Shown here: piece by piece, positions 46,105-56,340 of the stretch
Position numbering within the stretch: the first letter of the stretch is position 1
How the letters are laid out: each line of letters begins with the position of its first letter
From: Zanthoxylum bungeanum
Taxonomy: Eukaryota > Streptophyta > Magnoliopsida > Sapindales > Rutaceae
DNA length: 64,000 nucleotides
NCBI GenBank assembly: GCA_019454045.1
Contig: SKCR01038874.1
Location: 55,606-119,605, forward strand
Direction: 5' to 3'
Translations under genes and position numbers: made by a program
Notes under the pieces: model-generated
Told to the model about the DNA's origin: nothing
What the model saw: only the letters and a program-made list of their open reading frames with translations
Database searches by the model: none

Positions 46105-48791
46105 GATACCAATCATAAGAGTTACACATTCTTTATCCACCTACTAAGGCACCCCACTAGTTCTTGGGAGCTCTAGAGTGCCATAGTTCTTATATGCAAC
46201 AATCGATCTTATACTTCTTTCTATTCCTGTGGGATTGCTGAATCCCAAATCTCAACATATCTCGGCTTAGAACATACTTTTACGGGATGCTGAAATCTTC
46301 CTTTGAATAACCCAACGTGGCATTTCCAGTATCTCAAGTCTCGCTGATAATGCACATGTGCGCCTCGTATTTCTTATATTGGAAAAGATACAACAAGATG
46401 ATGTTGTTTACTTTGAAATACATGCCTCTAGACATCCGATGGAGATGTGTCTAACTTCTATGTCTCCTTGCTTTGCTAATACTTTACCTACACCTACTAG
46501 ATTTTTTCCTTACCTGCCCGACACATGCCTCCGTTACTATACTATTAACCCTTCAGAGTGGTGCAAATACTAATACCGATGTCACCATTATTACAACCTG
46601 TTTCAATCTGGGATGAATTATTAAGTTCTTGAAAATTTTCTAAATATGTGATTCGACTAGCAGTACTAGAGGCGATTACATGTTCGATTCATGTTTGACC
46701 CTGAATACTTATTTTCATAAGTCTATTACATAGATATGAAGTAGAATTACTAGTTCTGAAACTGTCACTCATAAGTCAGAAGTAACATGAAATCAGAATA
46801 TTGAAACATAATTATTCAAACCTTTTTCTTTCAAAACACTTTATAAACATAATCAAAATATCAGAAAAATATAGATCAAAAGTAACATGAAATCAAGATA
46901 TTTAAATATCACATTATAAATCAAAATATCAAAATGGAGATATCCACTCATAGATTTTGATAGTTGACTTGGAAGCTTGCTATTGGATTGGTAATGATGC
47001 TGGCTCTTGTCATAAATCTATAATCAAATGAATCTGTTAGACTAATTGACGTAAAATAGTTCATGTATATCAAGTAGGCTATGCAATGTATGAATACTTA
47101 AATTCATTATAAAATCAAGATTTTAGAGACATCTATGAATTTTACGGGACTTCATTTTTGGTTACGCAAATATGTAGGTGGAAACTAAAATTTTGTCTTA
47201 CAATTGAGAAATCCGATGCTCAATAGATAACTTCGAAAATTTACAATAATTAATCGGGAATGAATCAGGGATTGAAATTTTAATAAAATGGACTTTAATG
47301 TGTCTAGTTTATCTATGTTTTTACGGATTTTGATTTCAATTAGCGGAACTCAAGTTACAAACTGATCTTTAAGGGCAGTTCAGATAGAAAAACTAGATGT
47401 AGTGATTGTCGAGTGACTAACTTCAAAAATTCAGTTTGGCCTCATCTTAAGTCCAAAAATTCTGATTTTTGGATATGTTACTCTTCTATGTGTCTAGTTT
47501 ATTCTGAATTCTTAAGGTTCATCAACCAGACATCATAATTTCAACTTATAGATGAATTATCATAGCTTGTTCAGAAAATTATTTTAGGGCAACTTCACTG
47601 CCTAATTTCCTTGTTTTGTCATGTTACTTAATACCTTCGATTTGGCAACCCCCAACAGAATTTTCGCTATTATAAACGCTCTTTATTACACACAAAATAT
47701 GTTTACCTTCTTAAGTTAATATGAGCATGGTATTTTGTCAAATACTTGGTGTGCAAAATGTCAAATTCACCATGCTTCCATTTACATATTCATGACATCA
47801 CAATATAAAACCATTCAAACATAAAGCTACTACCAAATCAAACATCAACCCCTTATACATAGAGTTCGACCATACTCCATAAGGTCCCTTATCCAAAATT
47901 CAACCAATCAACATACCCAACAATCCAATATCATAGCATCATAAACAAAGGTCATCACACACCCAAGCTTAAAAAAAAAAAAAAAAAATCAAGCTCCTCA
48001 ACTCCTCCCTAACTCACGACCAAACTAACCCATTTCATCCCTTATGAATTTTAAACAAATCAAAGCTTAATCCATGCTAATAAAACTATCAAATGCATAA
48101 ATAAATGCCCTAGCAAGCTTTGTCTTTCAAATTGAAGCATACTTAAACTTGGATAGCCATATATAAATTCGAAAATGGGGAAAAAATTTCATGCCAAACA
48201 ATTACAATTACAAGAGATATAAGCTAGAGACTTATATGATTTGGAGAGGGCTTGTGAACAACCATTGCTTCTCTTGTTTTTTGGCGTAAGGAGAGAGCAA
48301 AAGAAATTGTGCGTGTATCTCTCTAAAGAGATCGTGAGAATGGTTGAGAGTAATGATGAATAAGAGTGGTTTTTATAATAAGGGGTAGATTTTTAGAAAT
48401 AAAATAAAATTTATAATTGCCACATGTTAAAAATTATGGATAAAATTCATAACTGCATAGTACCTCTAGTAAAATATGCATTTTTGACTAGGTTCTAATC
48501 CAAATTTGGAAAAATTTTCAACAAAAAAGTTGTAGGTCTCGGACTAATATTTCTGACCATATTTAGATCACTAAAATCAGACATTGTGAGCCCATGTTAT
48601 ATCCAAAATACTAAAGGTTATCTGATACGTAACAAAAAATAATTACGTGCTAGAACTGCAAATGATTTGCCGGATGTCCGAAAAATAATTTCGCAAGTAA
48701 ATTCACATTCATGTGTGATTTTAAATCACATATTATGTCACACATGGTAAAATGATCGTCAGATTTTACGCTGAAATTATCGGGTGTTATA
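46105..48791 (-). repeat. Reverse-strand gypsy-type LTR region
   Basis: On the minus strand it begins TATAACACCCGATAATTTCAG at 48791 (canonical plant gypsy LTRs start TGTAACACCC). It has a TATA-like ATTATAAAAACC near 48385-48370 followed by a CT-rich leader with CATTACTCTCAACC. It runs to a PBS-like TTGGTATCAAAAG at about 46117-46105. A run of 18 A's (+ strand, 47969 onward) lies inside. No coding frame is evident. Confidence 0.5.
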
Positions 48792-49408
48792 GTCTAAAGA
48801 GAATGTAAAGTATAAAAAGATGTCTAAAATGTTTTCTGATAAATAACCAAATTTACATAAATGTTTATATATATGTTCTATTTTAAAATTATTCTTGCTT
48901 TTATGGTACATGTGTGGTTACTTACTGAATTTCATAACTCACACCAAATCAGTTTGTTAGTATTGCAGGTTGGCAACCAGATCAGCCAGCCACACACATC
49001 TTTGGAAAGTTATACTCGAGATGACGAAATCATCCAAGTTGCAGTCACTTACTCTAGAGTCTTGGGGAATGTATATGTGTATAGAAGTCTATTTGTTTTG
49101 TTTATGTTTTGAGTCATGATATGCACGCTCTTTTGTATGTGTATAAAGAAGAGATTTGGTTTGTATGTATAGTTTTAGGCACGAAGCCTTAGTATTGATG
49201 ATGAGTATTTGATATGATTTGCGTAGGGACCAGAGGTCCTCTTGCATGTTTAATGTCTATTGCAGGTCATGTTTTTGGTGTTGGATTGTGTTCCAGGTTA
49301 TGAAATTTTAGGGTGCGTCATGTTCGATTTTCGTTAGTTTTGAGGCTCAAGGAGATGGGTTCTTTTTGTCTCCTGCCAGAAGCGTCCTGCCCTCGGTGGG
49401 ATGTTACA
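48792..49408 (+). repeat. Right part of a family F-type LTR
   Basis: It matches 38270-38834, including TGTGGTTACTTACTGA, GGCACGAAGCC, GACCAGAGGTCCT and the terminal GATGTTACA. It could be the remainder of the copy broken at 40485, with 40486-48791 inserted between. Confidence 0.65.
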
Positions 49409-49412
49409 GAAG

Positions 49413-49424
49413 TGGTATCAGAGC
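49413..49424 (+). other. Primer-binding site (Met tRNA type)
   Basis: TGGTATCAGAGC, four bases after GATGTTACA. It is the standard plant gypsy/copia initiator-Met primer site. Confidence 0.85.
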
Positions 49425-50131
49425 AAAAGGTTTAGATGTCGGTGACTGCAGCTATAGGGTATCCGATCGTCTGAGTAAGTTTTATGTTATGTATAGACCA
49501 TATAGGTCTTATGTTTGTAACTTGATTTCATTCCTTTTGTTTTATGATATGATATGCTATGATTTTGATTTGATATGAGTAAGGTCTCTTTGATGTATAT
49601 GGTTTGGCGTGATATGATATGGTTTGCATTCGTTACGAACTGAATGAATCCTATGTGATTTGACATGATATGATTTGATGCGATGTGATGTGATGTGATA
49701 TGAATGGGTTTGTTATGGATGTAATGATTTCATGTGATTTGATGTGATTGAATTGATATGTATTGATTTGACATGCTTTGATTCGATTATGATCGGATAT
49801 GTTTGAAATCTGCCGAATATATATGGGTTTTGATAGGATTTTGTTTTGGCATGGTTGAAATTCATTTGATGTATAGCTTTTGATTTGATTCAGAAGATGT
49901 ATTGACTTTGTTGGGCATGAAATGGTTTCTTAGATTTGGTTTGGTTTGACTTGGATTTATTATGGTGAGTTGCGGTATGTTCCGCATGGAATGCGTAACC
50001 TTTGACGACGTATAGAGTAAGATAGCTTTTAGATATGGATAAGATAGCTTCCGTATGTGTGTTTGGTTTCGAATGATCAGATATAAGGATGAAGAAATTT
50101 CGAAAACGAAATTTTTATTAGGAGGGGTGAA
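49425..50131 (+). other. Internally deleted gypsy internal region
   Basis: Only about 0.7 kb separates the PBS from the polypurine tract. It begins with the usual post-PBS sequence, passes through low-complexity GATATGATTTGATGTGAT-type text (49540-49760) and ends with GAAATTTCGAAAACGAAATT, which recalls the 3' end of gypsy pol. The PPT AGGAGGGGTGA is at 50120-50130. All gag-pol domains are missing. Confidence 0.7.
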
Positions 50132-50240
50132 TGTAGTATCCCGAATTTTCGGAACAATTTTGAAGGTTTTCTGATCGAAGTTTAGGTCTCGGAATGACAT
50201 GATGTTGGAGAATAAGAGGTTAAACATTGAAAAATATATT
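50132..50240 (+). repeat. Start of a 3' LTR, truncated
   Basis: TGTAGTATCCCGAATTTTCGG follows the PPT, a typical Ty3/gypsy LTR start. It loses recognisable LTR character within about 100-200 bp, before the promoter region of the host gene. The right end is approximate. Confidence 0.65.
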
Positions 50241-51076
50241 GGAATGTTTTAAAGTGTCTAATGATTGATTTTCATTAAATTTGGGGTGGAAGAATATAAA
50301 AAATATAAACAAACAAAAATATGTAAAGGGACCACCTTAAATGCAAAGATGGAGGTGCAGTGAGGATTGAGGAACCACGTTGAAATGCGTAACCTATCAA
50401 TGTCCAGCTGCATGCACCACAGTTTGCATGCAATTTGTTCATATCTCTCTAGCAACGCGTGTCATCATCAGGATCACTTTCACCCTACCTAGATGATAAA
50501 CCCCAACTAAAACGACTGCCTAAACTTGCATTTCTCTTGCTATTCCAAACACACGATCGAGGTCGTCGACTCGAGCAAAGTAGCAGTAGCGATAAAGCTT
50601 TAAGATCAGGTATAATAATTTATCTGTTTATGTTTAATTTGCGAGTCATTGATGTTGGTTTCTTTCATTTCATACAAATCATCGTCTTATTATTCTTTCT
50701 ATGGAAATAGAAAACGCTTCTTCTTTCAAAGATGTTATGTCTTGTAATCGTCTTTATGTTTCTGCTTTCGATGAACTCACACCACCACTTGTATCAAATA
50801 ATTTCTTAAATCAAATCAATCTAAAAGAAAGAAGGTCGTGACTAGCACGAAAAGTGTTAACTGGGTTCGAATCATGGAAATATAAGGCTGCATAAAAATT
50901 TAAAAAGAAAATTAAAAAAAAAAAGACGCTTTGTAGCTAACGGGAGTCTTATATACTGGTTGACCTTTAAATTAATCTAAAATAACTATAATTATGATCT
51001 TGAGAGATTGCATTTCTAAGCTAGATTTGGATTTTATTTGACAAACTCTGAACTTTAGTTAGTTAAATTTGGATAG
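50241..51076 (+). other. Upstream region and possible 5' UTR of the host gene
   Basis: No repeat is recognised over most of this stretch. A less AT-rich segment at about 50400-50609 ending AAGATCAG/GTATAA could be a 5' UTR exon. An intron of 467 bp (50610-51076) would then end TTTGGATAG exactly before the ATG at 51077. The acceptor has a weak pyrimidine tract, so this is tentative. Within the putative intron, ACTGGGTTCGAATCATGG near 50863 resembles a tRNA B box and is followed by A-rich sequence, possibly a SINE remnant. Confidence 0.35.
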
Positions 51077-52944
51077 ATGGAAGACCCAGAGGCAGCCGAG
51101 GAATGGGATGATCAAGAGTACTCGTCACAAGAAGAGAGTGGTAAGTTGAGTTGGATTGTTAACAAGGGATTAAGCGTGGGAATGACGGTTCTGGTGACAG
51201 GTTTTGTAATATCTTCTGCGCCATTGGTTCTTCCTTCGCTCGTGGTTATCTCAGTTATTGGGTTTGCTTGTTCTGTCCCTTCTGGGCTCTTTTTGGCAAC
51301 CTATGCTTGCACTGATAAGCTCATGAGTAAGTTGCTGGATTATGGAACACAGAGTAGTGATGAAGAAGCTGAAAATAGTGGAGACGAAGAGGGGCTTAAA
51401 GGACTTATTGATATGGGAAAGGAGGAGGAAGCGATAAAAAATGATGAAATTGATGGTGGGAAATCTTTGGAGGGTGATGAACATGAGCAAGCAGGTTTCC
51501 ATATTCAAGATGCTCAAGAATTTAGGAAAAGTATTAATGAGAATGTCGAGGAAAAGGAGGAGGAAGCTGGAGGAATTGAGGTGAAGATTGAATCAATTAG
51601 AGTAGAGGAAGAGAAACCGGTGACAGACGAAAGATGGGGTCAGCTTCCAGTAGATGAGGCGCATGCTGCTGTTATTGTTGACATTGCTGGTGATGAGGTA
51701 AGTGGCATAGCTATCGAAGAAGAAGGGGCACCAGAATTTGCAGTTACCAATTCAGTTATAGAATTACGTCAGAATGGAGACACCCAGGAAGATGAGGAAT
51801 TGACAAGAGAGACTATGGGATTGCTAGAAAAAATCAGGGAGGAGGGTATGACTGATCATGGAGACGAGGAGAAGCAGAGTTTAGAAAAACCTTTTGGAGT
51901 TGCAGAGCAGGGAGACAGGAAAGTTGACGAAACTGGTATGCTATCTGAAAATAGAAATAATTATGGCAATGTCAGAATCGAGAAGCCTCTGAGAGAGATT
52001 GAACATAAAATTGATGAACCAAAAGGAAGTTTGACAGGGTCCGCTGATGTAGTACCAGAGGAGAGGAAACCAATAGAACCAATTGAAGGTTTGCTAAGAA
52101 AAAGAGATGGTGATAACATTTTGGAAGAAGAAAAATTAGAAGGCGTAAGAGTTGGAACAACAAATGCCAGCAGCGCTAGCAAGAAACCAAAGATAGAGAA
52201 GCCGTATGTGTTGGAAGAAGGAAGAGCAACTGAAAATATTACTAATAAAGTTCAACAAGATGATCAATTGAACAAGGAGAGGGAAATTGTGATCTTCACA
52301 AATGCAGATGCAAGAGAAATTGCTGATGAAAGTGGACTTGACTTGTACGATAATAAGAATAACAAAGACTTGCAGCAGTACTTGTATGCAAATCGTGACA
52401 CTGAAGGTAAAATTCAAATTATATTTGCTCCTGATACCAGTAAAAAAAAAAAACTTTCTTGTGATGTTGAAGATAGTTTCCGAGTCCTTGATTGATGCAT
52501 CCGCAGAAAATTAGAAATCTTCTAGTTATTAAAGCCTTGAGACTGCTGTTTTTATGCAGCTTCCTGTTTTTGCAGGAGGGTACGAATGCAATGGCAATGC
52601 TAGAAGTTCATCTCAGAAAGACCTGGGTATGGCTTCCAATGAGGTTAGAATTTTTCACAAGTATAATCCTGTTTCTTCTTGTTGATGTTGCGCTGATTAG
52701 CCTAGACGGTTTCTTTTTGGTTCAGGTAATGTACAATGAGGAAAAGATCTGGCAACAAATAGATGCAATCCGGAAAATAGTGGGATATAGATCTGCGGAA
52801 CAGGCAACATATTTTGAGGAGTTAAAGACTCTTTATATCTTTACTGGAGTCGAGCCACCAGCCTCTACTGAGGATCCTTCTGATCTTCTGGAAATAAAAA
52901 ATAAGCTTCAATTTCTCATGTCTATTGTTGGAGTGAAGCAGTAG
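51077..52944 (+). CDS. Host gene: membrane-anchored acidic protein of unknown function (3 exons)
   Basis: Proposed join 51077-52406, 52576-52643, 52726-52944, giving 538 residues. An alternative exon-1 donor at 52439/52440 gives 549. Both donors leave one base, so the frame is kept. Exon 2 encodes YECNGNARSSSQKDLGMASNE and uses acceptor TTTTTGCAG and donor GAG/GTTAGA. Exon 3 follows TTTGGTTCAG. Residues 1-24 are acidic. Residues 32-78 form a hydrophobic hairpin broken by prolines (SAPLVLPS, CSVPSG), probably two membrane segments. Residues ~90-420 are Glu/Lys-rich and disordered. The end holds EIVIFTNADAREIADESGLDLYD (before the splice) and a helical C-terminus (YNEEKIWQQIDAIRKIVGYRS...LKTLYIFTGVEPP). 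The C-terminal and hairpin parts look conserved, but I do not recognise a named family. Gene model well supported; function unknown. Confidence 0.85.
52407..52575 (+). other. Intron 1 of the host gene
   Basis: Donor AAG/GTAAAATT, acceptor CTGTTTTTGCAG/GAGGG. If unspliced or spliced at the alternative donor (52440), the frame changes locally. Unspliced, exon 1 would end at a TGA at 52493-52495. The intron contains an A-rich run at 52441-52452. Confidence 0.7.
52644..52725 (+). other. Intron 2 of the host gene
   Basis: 82 bp, T-rich, donor AATGAG/GTTAGAAT and acceptor TTTTTGGTTCAG/GTAATG. Size and composition are typical of short plant introns. The frame joins NE to VMYNEEK. Confidence 0.8.
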
Positions 52945-53309
52945 CATATTTCTTGTTTTAGAGCAGATGTTTTCTTTTAGATGTTCACTTTCGACATTAA
53001 ATGGGATTTTAGTTGTATCCTCCTCCTATGCGATGAATGGCATGAACTTTAATGTTGTCGTTTTAGCATGCTCAAAGGCTTTAAAGTTTCTGGTTTGCTA
53101 GTTAAAAATAAATTAAAATGGAACTCCCGCTTATCGTCCAACATAGTACAGTGAGTATCAAAATCACAAGATTTTTCAATCTCTCATCTCGGTTTTGATT
53201 TAAATTTTTACTGGGCTTTTCTCTCTGGACAAAACAATTGTCCCCCGTCTCCAATTGGAAGTTTCGTTAACCCTACTTGAAGCACAAATATAAATATGCT
53301 ATCCATTCT
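52945..53309 (+). other. 3' UTR and downstream flank of the host gene
   Basis: A T-rich sequence follows the TAG. Possible polyadenylation context (AAATAAATTAAAATGG) lies near 53107. No repeat or second gene is recognised before the LTR-like start at 53310. Confidence 0.45.
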
Positions 53310-54837
53310 GTAATAGCCTTAAAATTTTAAAAGGATATTATGGTATTTTCATAAAAATACATGGTCAAATTTAGTCTCTGTGTTAACTTTGACTTTTCAA
53401 AAATTTGGACAAAATTGTAAAGATTTTAAAAATTTAGGGCAACTATTTAAGTATTTTTTTTTTTTTTGGCTAAATAAAGCATTTATGAAATTTGAGTTCA
53501 AATCATAATTTTCTAAAACTTTAGGGAACTCAATGATATTTCCCAAATATCCAACACGTTTAACCCTTGGAAAGCCGACACGTCTCACCAATGGGAGGCC
53601 GACACGTGTCACCAATCAATGGGTGACATGTGGATTAACCAATGGTGACACATGGCGCAATTGGTTCCTTCTATTTCTCCTCTCTCTCTCCCATCTCTTT
53701 TTATCTCTCATTTCTCTCATGACGCCAACGTCGGTTTCACTATCTCCGTCGTGCCATCGTCGTCTATGCAAGGCTACGCGCCGGACATCCTTAAAACCCT
53801 CGATGACAGTTTTGCAATGGTGTCGGAGGTGACAACACCGGAGTCTCGTCGAAGGAGTTTTGGATGTTCGAAGTTTGCGCCAAAACTGGAGAAATTGCTT
53901 CGTTCGCCGCCTTCCGGTCATCGTTTTACGACACCACCAGAGAGTGAGCTCTTTTGTAGTCGAGACCTTTCTGATGCCACTGACCACGTCTCGATCCGAA
54001 ACCATTTTGCGAAAATCCTTTGTAAAAGTGGAGGGTAATTCGATCTTTTGGTCAAAATTCGGAATCCGACTATTGGATCGAAAAATCAGACACACCAGCT
54101 TATTGCCCTCGCCTACACGAGCGTTTTGGTATACATATCAGCCGTTGAAAATCTCTGATTATCAAGTTCGATTTTCGAAGCGAGCTCGTATTCCTCGGAA
54201 AATGTGTCGAGCAAGTCCCGGATCAGAACGACACATATATCGCTCATATCAGAATAGTTTGGAACGTGTGATCGTGTTCTGGGCAGATCCTGATCACAGG
54301 GCTTCCGGTGTGCTGAGTCGAACACGTCACGCGGTAATATACTCGAACTTTGACATTTCCTGTATTTAAGTTTATGTCGAATTTTACGCATATTAATTTT
54401 ACGAGTTTGAATAGTTTATTTGTAATAATTATTGAATTGTGGAATTGGATATGAAACGTTGATATTGATAGATAATGCGGGCCCAATGGTATTTTTGTGA
54501 TATTGTGCTATAAATAGATAGTCCGTATTTTAAACGAAATTATGTAGAATTTACGTTAGAATTGTACAAGATATTTAAAATTTGGATGTTTTATATATAA
54601 GGTTTCGAGATGTTGTATTTGAGTGACCATTTTACGGTCACTGGCTAGCGGGACCCACGTACCTTGTAAGGCGTTTCGGGTGGGCCTGAGGAGAGTCTTG
54701 TAGCAGTGTAATCAATAGAATGAATTGGACGCACTGGGCATTGTTGTGAGATCGGTTTCGTGCTTTGAATGTCGGGTTAAGGTGAGGATTCAGTTTCTTA
54801 CCTTGATTTTGGTTTTAAATTATTTATATATATCATT
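53310..54837 (+). repeat. Gypsy-type LTR-like region
   Basis: It starts TGTAATAGCCTTAAAATTTT, an LTR-type start, and includes ACACGTGTCACCAAT words. A TATA box (CTATAAATAG) lies near 54509. Overlapping open frames on both strands between 53530 and 54490 (up to 169 residues) are low-complexity, Ser/Arg-rich and lack domains, and I do not call them genes. The region is interrupted at 54838 and may resume at 56341. Confidence 0.45.
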
Positions 54838-55898
54838 ATTGTAACATCCCCAATCCGGGAATATTACCGACATGTGACAGATTCCACTACTACCTAAGCC
54901 TCTGACTGAAATCGGAAATCAACCATTCTTTAAATAACATTCACAACAGAAATAGATAAAGTGTATGAACCATTAAACATAACACGTACACAATCCAGTT
55001 ACTGTACAACCACATATATACATAGTCTATACATCACATAAACCAAAAGTGACTACATTCTATATGAATGTAGACATGACATGATGAATCCATACAACTA
55101 GTGACTGCAGTGCTGCTCGTCCCTGATCCATGTCTCCCAAATGATAGTCTTGGCTCACCAGTAGAAAAGTCCTGCAAAATCTGGAGAGTGAGGGGGTGAG
55201 TCCTAAAGAACTCAGTGAGTGGAGCTATAAAACAGGAAAACAAACAACATTAGAAAGTACTCATATTCTATGAAACAACTTTTAGAATCCTTGATAAATA
55301 AACCAGAGTTTTTCCTTTGAAGACTTTTTGCAAAAATATTTATGAAAACATATGTGTCATCATCAGAAGTATCATCGGTCATCACGTACATAATCTCGTG
55401 GTCTTGGGGCGTTACGTCTCACCGTCCCCCAAGCCACTAAATCAGTAAACAGTGGTGCTATCAGTGTCATCAACCTATCTCTGAAATCCGGGTCTAGGGG
55501 ACTCGCTATCCCACTAGCCCAATACCCAAGATCTAGAGGCATATGTCATCTCTAGTCCTGTATCCTGTGTGCACACGTTTATATCCGGTTTGGTTACCGA
55601 TATCCGTCAATTTCGTATACGTCAATTCCATATCTGTATCAAGTTACATCTGATGTGGGTTTTTCCCCCATGCCTCCAAAATCATAAAATCATACTTTTG
55701 AAATCATTTTTTATCATCAAAATATTAATCCGAAATAAAGATTTATCAAAAGCTTAAATCATATATCTCATTCACATGAAATCATATTTTCAAGTAAAAT
55801 CATTAAATCAACAATCTGCAAAATCATATCTGAAATCACATTTAAAAACTCTGAAATAAGTGCTTCACTCACAGTGTTACGGCAAGTCGGGTGCGGTA
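54838..55898 (-). repeat. Reverse-strand family G gypsy-type LTR fragment
   Basis: On the + strand it starts TTGTAACATCCCCAATCCGGG, the reverse of the family G end GGGGATGTTACA at 20829-20840. It continues with reverse counterparts of the CACTCACTGAGTTC and TGCAGTCACTAG landmarks. A decayed GGGGCGTTACGTC unit lies near 55405, matching the 19892-20168 array. It is cut at its other end by a hAT-like element. Confidence 0.7.
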
Positions 55899-55899
55899 T

Positions 55900-56025
55900 G
55901 CGTAAGAGTGGGCCGGTCCCGGGCTTTGATAAGCCCGACCCGAGCCCGGCAAGAAAAATAAAAGCACGGGCCCTATACTCAAAAGCCCGGCTCGGGCCCG
56001 GGCTTAAACCCAAAAAAAAAAAAAA

Positions 56026-56084
<59 letters not shown>

Positions 56085-56340
56085 TGTTTGTAGCATTTTT
56101 ATTTATTTGTAGCATATAAATTGTTAATTTATCGATGAAACTTTTGATTTATTTGTGAATTGTCTTTGCATATAGTGTGAATATATTTCATATTTGTATG
56201 TTTTTAAATTGTTTTTTAAAAAAATGGGGCCGGATAAAGCTCGGGCCCGAGCACGGCTAAAGTTGGGACATTTATTTTTCTTACCGGGCTCGCACCGGAC
56301 TTATCAAAGCTCGGGCCCGGCCTGCCCATTGCCACTCTTA
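55900..56340. mobile_element. hAT-like miniature inverted-repeat element
   Basis: Termini are TAAGAGTGGGCCGG and (reverse of the right end) TAAGAGTGGCAATGGGCAGG, both followed by GC-rich GGCCCGGGC words, the ends typical of a very common class of plant hAT-like miniature elements. The centre is AT-rich and contains a TA microsatellite. No transposase. I could not find a clean 8-bp target duplication. Confidence 0.7.
56032..56079. repeat. (TA)n microsatellite
   Basis: An uninterrupted TA dinucleotide run of about 24 units lies inside the hAT-like element, preceded by an A-rich and CA-rich stretch. The Ile/Tyr-repeat open frames across it are artefacts. Confidence 0.95.

Noticed and set aside
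50459..50710. 83-residue open frame before the host gene
   Set aside because: It spans a likely 5' UTR exon and intron start and shows no domain.
52302..52944. Open frames 52302-52514 and 52492-52944 as separate proteins
   Set aside because: The first is an out-of-frame shadow of exon 1. The second reads through introns 1 and 2, and only its last 73 codons are real (exon 3).
53530..54490. Overlapping open frames of up to 169 residues on both strands as a second host gene
   Set aside because: They are Ser/Arg/Pro-rich, overlap each other in several frames, have no domain or splice structure, and lie in a region that starts like an LTR and has a TATA box downstream of them.
55768..56119. Open frames rich in Ile-Tyr repeats
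   Set aside because: They are translations of the TA microsatellite inside a miniature element.
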